Assembly (NCBI RefSeq): GCF_002025705.1
Contig: NZ_CP018846.1
Location: 611,501-675,500, forward strand
Length of the DNA stretch: 64,000 nt
DNA from: Pseudomonas putida
GTDB lineage: Bacteria > Pseudomonadota > Gammaproteobacteria > Pseudomonadales > Pseudomonadaceae
Direction of reading: 5' to 3'
Made by a program: the position numbers and the translations under genes. Shown here piece after piece: positions 32,324 through 39,947 of the stretch; positions within the stretch are counted from its first letter, which is position 1; every line of letters begins with the position of its first letter. The notes under the pieces were generated by a model. That model saw only the letters and a program-made list of their open reading frames with translations. It was not told the DNA's origin and ran no database searches.

Positions 32324-34225
32324 ATGTCGCACCAATCTGATCTGATCAGCGAGGACATCCTCGCCTACCTGGCCCAGCACGAGCGCAAGGAACTGCTGCG
32401 CTTCCTGACCTGCGGCAACGTCGACGATGGCAAGAGCACCCTGATCGGGCGCCTGCTGCACGACTCCAAGATGATCTACGAGGACCACCTCGAGGCCATC
32501 ACCCGTGATTCGAAGAAAGTCGGCACCACCGGCGAAGAAGTCGACCTGGCGCTGCTGGTCGACGGCCTGCAGGCCGAGCGTGAGCAGGGCATCACCATCG
32601 ATGTCGCCTACCGCTACTTCTCCACCGCCAAGCGCAAGTTCATCATCGCCGACACCCCGGGCCACGAGCAGTACACCCGCAACATGGCCACCGGTGCGTC
32701 GACCTGTGACCTGGCGATCATCCTGGTCGATGCCCGCTACGGCGTGCAGACCCAGACCCGCCGCCACAGCTACATCGCATCCTTGCTGGGCATCAAGCAC
32801 ATCGTGGTTGCGGTCAACAAGATGGACCTCAAGGGCTTCGATGAAGAAATCTTCGAGTCCATCAAGGCCGACTACCTGAAGTTCGCCGACGCCATCAACC
32901 TGACCCCGAGCAGCCTGCACTTCGTGCCGATGTCGGCGCTCAAGGGCGACAACGTGGTCAACCACAGCGATCGCTCGCCGTGGTACGCCGGCCCGACGCT
33001 GATGGAAATCCTCGAAACCGTCGAAGTGTCGGCAGACCGCAACTTCACCGACCTGCGTTTCCCGGTGCAGTACGTCAACCGCCCGAACCTGAACTTCCGC
33101 GGCTTCGCCGGCACCCTCGCCAGTGGCGTGGTGCACAAGGGCGACGAAATCGTCGTGCTGCCTTCGGGCAAGAGCAGCCGGGTCAAGTCCATCGTCACCT
33201 ACGAAGGTGAACTGGAAAGCGCCGGCCCAGGCCAGGCCGTGACCCTGACCATGGAAGACGAGATCGATATCTCCCGTGGCGACTTGCTGGTGCACGCCGA
33301 TAACGTGCCACCGGTGACCGACCAGTTCGACGCCATGCTGGTGTGGATGGCCGAAGAGCCGATGCTCCCAGGCAAGAAATACGACATCAAGCGCGCCACC
33401 AGCTATGTGCCGGGCTCGATTGCCAGCATCACCCACAAGGTCGATGTGAATACGTTGGAGCAGGGTGCTGCCAGCGCTCTGCAGCTGAACGAGATCGGCC
33501 GCGTCAAGGTAGCCCTGGACGCCTCGATCGCCCTGGACGGTTACGACAGCAACCGCACCACTGGCGCGTTCATCGTCATCGACCGCCTGACCAACGGCAC
33601 CGTCGGCGCCGGCATGATCATCGCGCCGCCAGTTCTGCCGCACGGCAGCACCGGCCAGCATGGCAAGCAGGCTCACGTGGCTACCGAAGAGCGCGCCCTG
33701 CGCTTCGGCCAGCAACCGGCCACCGTGCTGTTCAGCGGCCTGTCCGGGGCTGGCAAGAGCACTCTGGCCTATGCCGTCGAGCGCAAGCTGTTCGACATGG
33801 GCCGTGCGGTGTACGTGCTCGATGGCCAGAACCTGCGCCATGATCTGAACAAGGGCCTGCCACAGGACCGCGCCGGCCGCACCGAGAACTGGCGTCGCGC
33901 CGCCCACGTGGCGCGCCAGTTCAACGAAGCCGGCCTGCTGACCCTGGCTGCGTTCGTTGCCCCGGATGCCGAAGGCCGCGAACAGGCCAAGGCGCTGATC
34001 GGCAAGGACCGCCTGGTGACCGTTTACGTTCAGGCCTCGCCGCTGGCGTGCCGCGAGCGTGATCCGCAAGGCCTGTACGCTGCGGGTGGCGACAACATCC
34101 CGGGCGAAAGCTTCCCGTTCGATGTGCCGCTGGATGCGGACCTGGTGATTGATACCCAGAGCACCAGTGTTGAAGAAGGCGTGAAGCAGGTGCTGGATGT
34201 GCTGCGTCAGCGTGGCGCTATCTAA
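32324..34225 (+). CDS. cysNC: CysNC, fused sulfate adenylyltransferase GTPase subunit and APS kinase
   Basis: Bifunctional protein of 633 residues. The N-terminal CysN part is an EF-Tu-like GTPase ([25 protein letters not shown]) that drives APS formation. From about residue 450 the APS kinase domain has P-loop GLSGAGKST and phosphorylates APS to PAPS. The fusion is normal in pseudomonads. Its stop is followed by a strong terminator, which ends the sulfate operon and marks the left edge of the accessory island. Confidence 0.96.
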   Translation: MSHQSDLISEDILAYLAQHERKELLRFLTCGNVDDGKSTLIGRLLHDSKMIYEDHLEAITRDSKKVGTTGEEVDLALLVDGLQAEREQGITIDVAYRYFSTAKRKFIIADTPGHEQYTRNMATGASTCDLAIILVDARYGVQTQTRRHSYIASLLGIKHIVVAVNKMDLKGFDEEIFESIKADYLKFADAINLTPSSLHFVPMSALKGDNVVNHSDRSPWYAGPTLMEILETVEVSADRNFTDLRFPVQYVNRPNLNFRGFAGTLASGVVHKGDEIVVLPSGKSSRVKSIVTYEGELESAGPGQAVTLTMEDEIDISRGDLLVHADNVPPVTDQFDAMLVWMAEEPMLPGKKYDIKRATSYVPGSIASITHKVDVNTLEQGAASALQLNEIGRVKVALDASIALDGYDSNRTTGAFIVIDRLTNGTVGAGMIIAPPVLPHGSTGQHGKQAHVATEERALRFGQQPATVLFSGLSGAGKSTLAYAVERKLFDMGRAVYVLDGQNLRHDLNKGLPQDRAGRTENWRRAAHVARQFNEAGLLTLAAFVAPDAEGREQAKALIGKDRLVTVYVQASPLACRERDPQGLYAAGGDNIPGESFPFDVPLDADLVIDTQSTSVEEGVKQVLDVLRQRGAI

Positions 34226-34241
34226 ACGCAGGTGCTGAATG

Positions 34242-34268
34242 AAAAACCCCGCTTCGGCGGGGTTTTTT
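34242..34268 (+). terminator. Rho-independent terminator of cysD-cysNC
   Basis: Stem AACCCCGC / GCGGGGTT with TTCG loop, followed by TTTTTTG, 17 nt after the cysNC stop. Confidence 0.95.
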
Positions 34269-34300
34269 GTTTTTTGGGGTTTCTATGATTGCTTTATATT

Positions 34301-34322
34301 TTGACAACTTGACAAGTTGACA
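34301..34322 (+). promoter_or_regulatory. Operator-like palindrome with three tandem TTGACA hexamers
   Basis: CAACTTG-A-CAAGTTG is a perfect 7-bp inverted repeat (34305-34319). Overlapping it, TTGACA occurs at 34301, 34309 and 34317, exactly 8 bp apart. It lies 61 bp before the HTH gene, a position expected for an autoregulatory operator covering a -35 region. A matching -10 could not be fixed. Confidence 0.55.
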
Positions 34323-34382
34323 GATTTTTCTCGGGGCTCTAGCCTATGGGCACACGGGCAACCCAGGCTCTGAGGAGGTTTC

Positions 34383-35015
34383 ATGAGTGTGGTCTCCCAC
34401 GATGCGATTCATCCCGCGCTCGCAAGCATCGAGGCCGCCAAGGCTGCATTGCGGGAGCGCTTCGAGGAGCATCTTGCTCGAGCGTCGGCGGCGGTAGTGC
34501 TGAAAGCCGTGGCGCTTGCAGACGAGAAGGCTTTTGCTGCGCTCGCCAAGGTCGAGGTTGAGGCGAAGCGTAGTATTGCAACGCGCAACCAGGAGGCGGT
34601 GGCCAGGATGAAGGCGCGCGCCTTTGAACGGGTAGACACTCGCTGTGAGCTGCTCGACGCTAAAGCAGCGTGCGAAATTCTGGGCATTACCAAACAAGCA
34701 CTAAGTCAGAAGACCAAGGCGGGGAAGCTCCTGGCCTACACCAATACCGGCAATCGCAGAAAGTTCTACCCGTCGTTTCAGTTTGTCGAAAACAAGCCAA
34801 GGTCGATCATTGAGGCATTGATTACATCGCTTGATGTTGATCCTGCTGATACGGAAGCAATGAACACGCTCGTTCAGCACCTGGTCGGCAGAATGGATTA
34901 CTCCGACCCAGGCGAGCCGAGCAACGAAGTGCCCCGGTTTGAAGTACTGGATGATTCAGCTGCTCTGGAAATTATCAAGCGTGACTACCGGAATGCGTTC
35001 ATGGCGGGACAGTGA
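34383..35015 (+). CDS. HTH protein, probable antitoxin-type partner of the RES gene
   Basis: The protein has 210 residues with AGGAGG directly before ATG 34383. Residues 10-85 are charged, alanine-rich and probably a long helix or coiled coil. Residues 95-135 form a MerR/excisionase-like helix-turn-helix (AACEILGITKQALSQKTKAG) ending in RRKFYPSFQF. An HTH followed by a YPxxQF-like strand recurs in antitoxin-like proteins encoded with RES-domain toxins. The C-terminus (about 185-210) is acidic then basic. The RES gene here is convergent, not co-directional, so the pairing is inference. Confidence 0.7.
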   Translation: MSVVSHDAIHPALASIEAAKAALRERFEEHLARASAAVVLKAVALADEKAFAALAKVEVEAKRSIATRNQEAVARMKARAFERVDTRCELLDAKAACEILGITKQALSQKTKAGKLLAYTNTGNRRKFYPSFQFVENKPRSIIEALITSLDVDPADTEAMNTLVQHLVGRMDYSDPGEPSNEVPRFEVLDDSAALEIIKRDYRNAFMAGQ

Positions 35016-35017
35016 AG

Positions 35018-35046
35018 GCGGGCCTCGTGAGAGGTCCGCTTTTTTG
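35018..35046 (+). terminator. Rho-independent terminator of the HTH gene
   Basis: Stem GCGGGCCTC / GAGGTCCGC (one G-T pair) with GTGA loop, then TTTTTT. It starts 3 nt after the stop and separates the convergent RES gene. Confidence 0.85.
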
Positions 35047-35049
35047 TGC

Positions 35050-35718
35050 TCACTCCAGCACTACACCCAGACTCTCCAGGAATTCCACAGCCGTCTCCCC
35101 ATTCGGTAACAGTGCTTCCATACACAGTTGGTGGCTGATCGCCTCGACTTGGCGCCTACGGCCCTCGAACAGCACCAGGTTGCACCCGTCCATGGACCCG
35201 GTCACGGTGTAAACCGCTGACTGATAGAGCAGGCCATCGACCTCACCGACATTCATGCATGCTTGGCTGATTTTTTGGGTGAGTGCATATCCCTCTCGTC
35301 CCTGTCCCTTGGCCTGCACGATATCGCGCACTTTGTGGTGGGTGGCTCTATTCGCCAATGCGGCCACGTCAACCACGTTCAATACACGCGCCGCCTTGAG
35401 TCGATGCAGTGATGTTTGCTCTAGTCGCCAGAGACTCACTGACTGGTCATCAACACCCTGGCCAGGCTGGAAGGACTCGGCCACGGCAACCTCCTCGGTG
35501 AGACCGAGGTAATAGACGCCGATCTGTTTGGCGGGATCGGCATAGCGGGTGTCGGAGTCTGCACAATAGTTGACGGGGTTGGCATCTTATAAGGAAGGCT
35601 GGACGCGGTGCAGCGCTGTACCCACTGGTATGTGGCGTATCAGCTCCGGATAACGCCTCAGTGTCTCTAGCACTTGCCTGGCAATGGTATTTTCGGGCTG
35701 TTTCGCCATACCACTCAT
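35050..35718 (-). pseudogene. RES-domain toxin gene interrupted by an in-frame TAA
   Basis: Reading from ATG 35718, preceded by GGAGG at 6 nt, one frame runs 43 codons (ending HRVQPSL), meets TAA at 35589-35587, then continues in the same frame to 35050. The combined product of about 221 residues looks like a RES NAD-phosphorylase-type toxin: ALHRV, DTRYADP, GVYYLG, AVAESF and DGLLYQSA hold the family's Arg, Arg, Tyr, Glu and Ser. The segment from GTG 35484 (144 residues) lacks the first motifs. A nonsense mutation, sequencing error or readthrough would each explain it; loss of function is most likely. Confidence 0.75.
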
Positions 35719-35796
35719 GAAAAGCCTCCGAGCAACTGCCGTGGTGTTTGCAGGTGCCGCCAAATGAACGGCAGGAGCTACTTAGCCTTTCTTGTC

Positions 35797-35964
35797 CTAG
35801 ATGGACTTGAAGTGCCGGTCATAGTCACTTGGGTGTTCACATCCTTGCTTGTAAGGATCCATATCGCAGGCGAATTTCTGGTTCTGCCGATCAGACAAAA
35901 GAAGGATTCTGCCATTGGCGCAACCGGATAGAAGCAGCATCAGCATCCATACACATTTGTTCAT
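35797..35964 (-). CDS. Small predicted lipoprotein coupled to the second immunity gene
   Basis: A 55-residue product beginning MNKCVWMLMLLLSGCANG. The short hydrophobic stretch plus lipobox LLSGC predicts a lipoprotein with a mature part of about 41 residues, rich in charged residues. Its ATG overlaps the preceding immunity stop (ATGA), which is strong evidence that it is translated. Colicin operons often end with a small lysis lipoprotein, so a bacteriocin-release role is possible. Sequence similarity to known lysis proteins is not evident to me. Confidence 0.6.
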   Translation of the reverse strand: MNKCVWMLMLLLSGCANGRILLLSDRQNQKFACDMDPYKQGCEHPSDYDRHFKSI

Positions 35965-36224
35965 TGCATGTCTTTGAACAGGGAAAGTTCCTTTGATTTT
36001 CGCCAAGCAATGATCCGTGCGATCACCCCTTCGGCGCAGCCCTCGAGGTCGTTTGCCGGGTAGTAGAGGAGGTCAGAGCCATCCGGGTGTCCGGCCATCT
36101 CGATAAAGTGTTCGAGCAAGCGATCCTGCCAAGCCGAGGTACCGGAAGCCTGTAGCAATTCCTCAACCACAGTCCTGAATTCGGCGCACGTGTAATCTGT
36201 AAGGGAGAGTTTTTGACTAATCAC
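35961..36224 (-). CDS. Second (orphan) colicin E/pyocin DNase immunity protein
   Basis: Small acidic immunity protein of about 87 residues of the colicin E2/E9 Im family. The helix III signature that contacts the DNase is clear: HPDGSDLLYYPA. GTG 36224 overlaps the preceding stop (GTGA) and lies 7 nt after GGAGG; GTG 36227 is the alternative. Its helix II region differs from that of the other immunity protein at 36700-36963, implying a different DNase specificity. The neighbouring upstream gene is only a DNase fragment, so this may protect against foreign bacteriocins. Confidence 0.85.
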   Translation of the reverse strand: MISQKLSLTDYTCAEFRTVVEELLQASGTSAWQDRLLEHFIEMAGHPDGSDLLYYPANDLEGCAEGVIARIIAWRKSKELSLFKDMQ

Positions 36225-36577
36225 CACTTTACCTCCGATGACAGCGCGTACTGCAGGGCACTCATGATCCGCAGGTTCTCGGCGTCGTACATCGCACCGC
36301 CAAAGGCGGGTGAGTCGAGGTGGCAGATCTCAAAGTTGCGCACGCCTTTTGCGGTTTCACCGAAAGGCGCGCGGGGTGGCCAGCCTTGCTTGATGCGGTT
36401 GAGTTGCGAGGTAACGAATTGTTGGGAGTAGATCGGATCTTCTGCGATTGCCAGCCAGAAAGCCTGAGAGAAATCGTCGAAGTCGTTGAAGGTTTGTTCA
36501 GCAAGTTTGTTTGCTATATGCCCGGGGAGTGGGAATGCCATGTCAGCGTTTCTCTCTTGAAGTGATGTCGAGATCAT
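36221..36577 (-). CDS. Stand-alone degenerate pyocin HNH-DNase domain
   Basis: 118 residues aligning with only the C-terminal DNase domain of S-type pyocins (HIANKLAEQTFNDFDDFSQAFW). An in-frame stop lies just upstream, so no receptor or translocation domain is attached. Active-site residues are partly lost: the first histidine of the HH pair is Cys85, His86 and Asn101 remain, and the two C-terminal zinc histidines are replaced by SALQYALSSEVKW. The start is uncertain: ATG 36577, or ATG 36541 giving MAFPLPGH. It could be a remnant of a bacteriocin or a repurposed fragment. Confidence 0.7.
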   Translation of the reverse strand: MISTSLQERNADMAFPLPGHIANKLAEQTFNDFDDFSQAFWLAIAEDPIYSQQFVTSQLNRIKQGWPPRAPFGETAKGVRNFEICHLDSPAFGGAMYDAENLRIMSALQYALSSEVKW

Positions 36578-36675
36578 GGCTGTGTTTTTTTGGGATGGAA
36601 ATATTCACCGTGCTACATTGGATGTAGGTTCATTTTGAAGAGATTGTAGGAGTGTTCTCACTCCAAAGGGAGGTA

Positions 36676-36691
36676 CCCCGCCGGAGCGGGG
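36676..36691 (-). terminator. Weak hairpin after the first immunity gene
   Basis: CCCCGC / GCGGGG stem with a CGGA loop, 9 nt after the immunity stop. No T-run follows, so it may be only an RNA-end stabiliser. The rest of the gap to 36578 is AT-rich and includes the small palindrome CTACAT-TGG-ATGTAG (36613-36627). Confidence 0.35.
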
Positions 36692-36699
36692 CTTAGGGC

Positions 36700-36963
36700 T
36701 CAAGGGGCTTTTAATCCGGTTTTTTGGTTGGAGGCGCGCCACTCTTTAATAATTCGTAAAATTTCTTCAGGGGTGTCCAACCCATCGGCTTCAGGCCAAT
36801 AGATAAGGTCAGATCCGCTGGGGTGCTCAGAGATTTCTTTGAATTTCAAGATGCGCAAATCCAGTTCTTTTTCGCTTACATCATCCGCCGGATCGGTGAT
36901 GGAGGTAATGAACTCAAGGAATTCAGCCTCGGTGAAGTCGGAAAATATCTTGTTGTCTTTCAT
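36700..36963 (-). CDS. Pyocin DNase immunity protein
   Basis: An 87-residue acidic Im-family protein that binds and blocks the DNase domain of the pyocin encoded immediately upstream. It has the family pattern FTEAEFLEF near the N-terminus and EHPSGSDLIYWPE in helix III, where the usual Tyr-Tyr is Tyr-Trp. Its ATG overlaps the pyocin stop by 4 bp (ATGA), the classic toxin-immunity coupling that ensures protection as soon as toxin is made. Confidence 0.92.
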   Translation of the reverse strand: MKDNKIFSDFTEAEFLEFITSITDPADDVSEKELDLRILKFKEISEHPSGSDLIYWPEADGLDTPEEILRIIKEWRASNQKTGLKAP

Positions 36964-39320
36964 TGCGATGTCCCGTAGTGGATTCGGTTATGAGCCTCTG
37001 GTGTCACCACTCTTATATTGTCTACGTCGTATACGGCTCCACCTTCCGAAATTGGAATGACATGGTGAAGTATAAAGGTAGCATTACCTTTGTAGTGGTC
37101 GATGTCGCGCGCCTTAGGGGCGTAGCCTTTGCTCATGAGCTTATTGTTTGTGGTGTTGAATTGCTTTGAGAGCTCTAGTGTATTGGCGACAATTTTCCAG
37201 AATTCACTTCTGAACGCATCAAAGTCTCGAAATTCTCTGCCTCTCAGCAAGTCTGCAATTACAGCGGGAATTGCGGCGCCAGCTTTCCGGGTTTCCTCTG
37301 AAAGCCAGACACCTTCGACCATTGATCCTTGACCTGTGACGGTTCCCGGTTCATACCGTGGACTCTTGAAAACCACCAGGATAGGCGGCAATCCCGAGTC
37401 GATCGGGAAGGTGATGATCAGCCGTTCCTGATCGAGAAGATCCAGTGCAGGATAGCTTTCCGTTGTGTTGCTTACAGGGTTGAGGCTGCTGCCGGTGTAA
37501 ACAACCGTGCCCGGCGGAGCGGGTGGCAGGCTAGTGGAGCTACCTTCACCACCTCCGGGCGGGCTGGCGGGTGTCCAGGTCAGGATGCGCTGTGGGTTCT
37601 CCAGTGCGAGGCTGTATACCTGCCGTTCAGCATCAAGTGTTGCGGCCCTTACCGGCACTGCCTTACCGCCGGGAACCAGGTACAAGCTGATGTCGTTTGC
37701 GTCTTCACTACCGGCAAGTAAATAAGGCACGTCCACGCTGGCTGTTGAAAGGGCGAGGGCGGCCAGGTCAGGTCCGTCTGGTGGAGAAAGGCTGGAAAGA
37801 GGAGTGCTGATCAGGTACCGCCTTTCCGAATTACCCAGCGTTGCAGGCCAGGCTGCCGAAAGTATGGCTACAGCCAAGGGGGCCTTTGTGGTAGCCAATC
37901 GACCTACCGCTGCGATGATTGCTTCGCGAATAGCAACCGACGCGACATCCGCAGCAAAGGTCGCCAACCCGATCGGAATGACGGTCGTCGCAGAGGCAGC
38001 GGAGTGGGTGTCGTTGATGTAACTGATGCGTTGGCGTGCTGCCTCGGCTTGCTGCCGGGCCGCTTCTTCGGCAGCTATCCGTTCAGCTTCTGCTTGCTGA
38101 CGTGCAGCTTCTTCGCTAGCTATCCGCGCTGCTTCTGCTTGCTGACGTGCAGCCTCTTCGGCAGCTGCATGTTCGGCTGCAATCCTTACCTGCAGTTGTT
38201 CCATTTCCATCGCACGCTGGGTGAGGTTCGCCATGGACGCGCTGAATTGCTGCAAATAGCGAATGGACTCTGTGAGCGCCAGTGCCCGGTGATAATCTGC
38301 CCAAAGCACGCCGGCCCGGCGGGTGGCCTGTTCGTCGACGAGGTCTTGCAGTGCCTCGGTTTGAGGCTTGGAAAGTGGCGAGACGATGTTCGGGTTGGAG
38401 TCACTGAAAGCGGGTATCTCGGTTTGCTTCGCGGTGATCAGCGCATTGGCAGTGTTTACATAGGCCGAAAAGCGCTGGATGAGGGTATCGGTTTCCTGGG
38501 TTGGTGTGGATTGAGCCACTTGGTGCTGCAGGAAGCTGGGCAGGCAGTCGAAGCAGATCTGCTGTTCATGAAGAATTTGCCCATACCGCCGTTCGATGGC
38601 TTTGGGGAGGTCGACAGCAGGTTGCGCAATTTCTGCCTCGTCGACCTGGCGAGCCATTTCAGGCAGGTCCACCGCCAACGCCTGAAACTTCTGCGCTGCG
38701 ATGTGCAAGCGGTAGGCGGCATCGACAGAAGCGTTGAAAGTCTCCCAGACTTGTCGGCCCCATACCTCGCCAGAGGTGCCCATCGGGAATGCGCCATCGT
38801 CATTCAAACGGGTGGCGAAGGAGTCGTAGCGTTTATAAAAAGGAATGGCACCGTAGAAGCTGATTGCCACGGGTGCGATTTGAAGATACTCGGCGCGCCT
38901 TTGTTGCAAGCTCGTAGTGGCCAGTTGTTGGCGTAGCTCCAGATGCTGGACAGGCTGACCCGCAGCTCCCGCGATTGCCTGTTGTTCGATGGCAGCGCGT
39001 TCAGCACTGATTTGCGCGGGAAGTTGCTCAAGAGCGGGTGCATATTGTTCGGCGTGGATATTGTTGACGGCAGTAAACTCCTCGCCGAAAACCGTTCGCC
39101 AGCCTTTTTCCTGGGCGAAAGGGCTAGGCCCTCCAGTACCTCGAGGCCGCCCTACATCCAGCCCCCAGCCGCCATAGCCGGTCCCAGACAACGGGGGCAA
39201 CGGGCTGAGAGGCACTCGATCTGGGGCTTGCGCGCGCGTCAAGACGCCCTCATTCAGATTCAGCGCACCGCGGGAATCACGGAAGGGTTCACCAAATTTG
39301 ACGGTTTCATTTTGAGCCAT
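36960..39320 (-). CDS. S-type pyocin with C-terminal HNH DNase domain
   Basis: Secreted bacteriocin of 786 residues that kills related strains by cutting DNA. ATG 39320 follows AGGAGG by 8 nt. A Gly/Pro-rich N-terminus (PPLSGTGYGGWG) precedes a long receptor-binding part. A helical segment with 14-residue EEAARQQAEA repeats comes next, then the pyocin-S translocation region (about 425-650) and the DNase domain (about 665-786). The HNH residues are His752/His753, Asn768, His777 and His781. No lysis gene follows directly; the immunity gene does. Codon use and GC are lower in the 3' part, suggesting domain exchange. Confidence 0.92.
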   Translation of the reverse strand: MAQNETVKFGEPFRDSRGALNLNEGVLTRAQAPDRVPLSPLPPLSGTGYGGWGLDVGRPRGTGGPSPFAQEKGWRTVFGEEFTAVNNIHAEQYAPALEQLPAQISAERAAIEQQAIAGAAGQPVQHLELRQQLATTSLQQRRAEYLQIAPVAISFYGAIPFYKRYDSFATRLNDDGAFPMGTSGEVWGRQVWETFNASVDAAYRLHIAAQKFQALAVDLPEMARQVDEAEIAQPAVDLPKAIERRYGQILHEQQICFDCLPSFLQHQVAQSTPTQETDTLIQRFSAYVNTANALITAKQTEIPAFSDSNPNIVSPLSKPQTEALQDLVDEQATRRAGVLWADYHRALALTESIRYLQQFSASMANLTQRAMEMEQLQVRIAAEHAAAEEAARQQAEAARIASEEAARQQAEAERIAAEEAARQQAEAARQRISYINDTHSAASATTVIPIGLATFAADVASVAIREAIIAAVGRLATTKAPLAVAILSAAWPATLGNSERRYLISTPLSSLSPPDGPDLAALALSTASVDVPYLLAGSEDANDISLYLVPGGKAVPVRAATLDAERQVYSLALENPQRILTWTPASPPGGGEGSSTSLPPAPPGTVVYTGSSLNPVSNTTESYPALDLLDQERLIITFPIDSGLPPILVVFKSPRYEPGTVTGQGSMVEGVWLSEETRKAGAAIPAVIADLLRGREFRDFDAFRSEFWKIVANTLELSKQFNTTNNKLMSKGYAPKARDIDHYKGNATFILHHVIPISEGGAVYDVDNIRVVTPEAHNRIHYGTSQ
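38044..38170 (-). repeat. Three tandem 42-bp repeats in the pyocin gene
   Basis: About three 42-bp units encode EEAARQQAEAxRIA, predicted coiled coil or long helix. The copies are nearly identical (GCTTCTGCTTGCTGACGTGC recurs), so unit number may vary between strains by slippage. Ends are approximate. Confidence 0.8.
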
Positions 39321-39396
39321 GTAGACATCCTCCTGGTCGCTACATGGCAAGCGTGCTTCAGGCAGTGTTTCTCGTATGTCAGGCGCTGCTCGTCAA

Positions 39397-39418
39397 TCAG
39401 TAGGAGGATTCCTACTGA
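39397..39418 (-). promoter_or_regulatory. Palindrome upstream of the pyocin gene
   Basis: TCAGTAGGA-N4-TCCTACTGA is a perfect 9-bp inverted repeat, 77 bp before the pyocin ATG. A TTGACG hexamer follows on the minus strand. No T-run follows, so an operator is more likely than a terminator of the Lrp gene. I saw no convincing LexA box or PrtN P-box. Confidence 0.45.
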
Positions 39419-39433
39419 CTGGAAAGATCTGTT

Positions 39434-39913
39434 TTAGATGTGTTTTTCAGCAACAGGAATAACGCGTTTTTCCTTAACCGCCTTGTAGGAAAAACTCGAA
39501 TAGATCTCTTTCACCCCCGGCAACCGCTGCAGCACTTCCCGAGTAAACTCCCCGAACGACTCCAGATCCCTCGCCAGAATCTCCAGCAAAAAGTCATACC
39601 GTCCGGATATGTTGTGGCAGGACACTATTTCGGGAATCTCCATCAGCCTTTGCTCGAACGCCAAAGCCATGTCCTTGGTATGCGAATCCATCATGATGCT
39701 GACAAACGCCGTCACCCCAAACCCCAGCGATTTGGGCGAAAGAATGGCCTGATAACCGGTGATGTAGCCGTTGTCCTCCAACAACTTGACCCGTCGCCAA
39801 CAAGGCGAGGTGGTCAGCGCGACCTGGTCGGCCAGTTCAGAGACGGTGAGGCGGGCGTTATCCTGCAAGGCCGCGAGCAGGGCGCGGTCGGTGCGGTCGA
39901 GGCTTGAAGGCAT
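39434..39913 (-). CDS. Lrp/AsnC-family transcriptional regulator, probable regulator of megL
   Basis: DNA-binding regulator of 159 residues. The N-terminal winged helix-turn-helix is LTVSELADQVALTTSPCWRRV (split: LTVSELADQVAL then TTSPCWRR), with a C-terminal RAM ligand-binding domain from about residue 70. It is divergent from methionine gamma-lyase with a 127-bp spacer. This matches the mdeR-mdeA arrangement described in P. putida, so sensing of methionine or a product is likely. An inverted repeat in the spacer may be its site. Confidence 0.88.
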   Translation of the reverse strand: MPSSLDRTDRALLAALQDNARLTVSELADQVALTTSPCWRRVKLLEDNGYITGYQAILSPKSLGFGVTAFVSIMMDSHTKDMALAFEQRLMEIPEIVSCHNISGRYDFLLEILARDLESFGEFTREVLQRLPGVKEIYSSFSYKAVKEKRVIPVAEKHI

Positions 39914-39947
39914 GTTTTGCCCTCCTGGTGTTGTATTTATTGTTTTC

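Noticed and set aside
31142..34069. 975-codon open frame on the minus strand opposite cysD-cysNC
   Set aside because: It lies opposite two certain genes, has no domain or ribosome site, and such long antisense frames are common in high-GC Pseudomonas DNA. Similar ones opposite the alg, aap and lpoA genes were dropped for the same reason.
38044..38170. CRISPR-like repeat
   Set aside because: The 42-bp units are contiguous without spacers and stay in frame within a coding helix. No CRISPR array was seen anywhere in the window.
39397..39418. Terminator for the Lrp gene
   Set aside because: The stem is perfect but no T-run follows on the minus strand, so it is listed as an operator-like palindrome.
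34242..39434. Prophage or tailocin fragment
   Set aside because: No integrase, structural, holin or endolysin genes; the bacteriocin is a soluble S-type protein with immunity genes.
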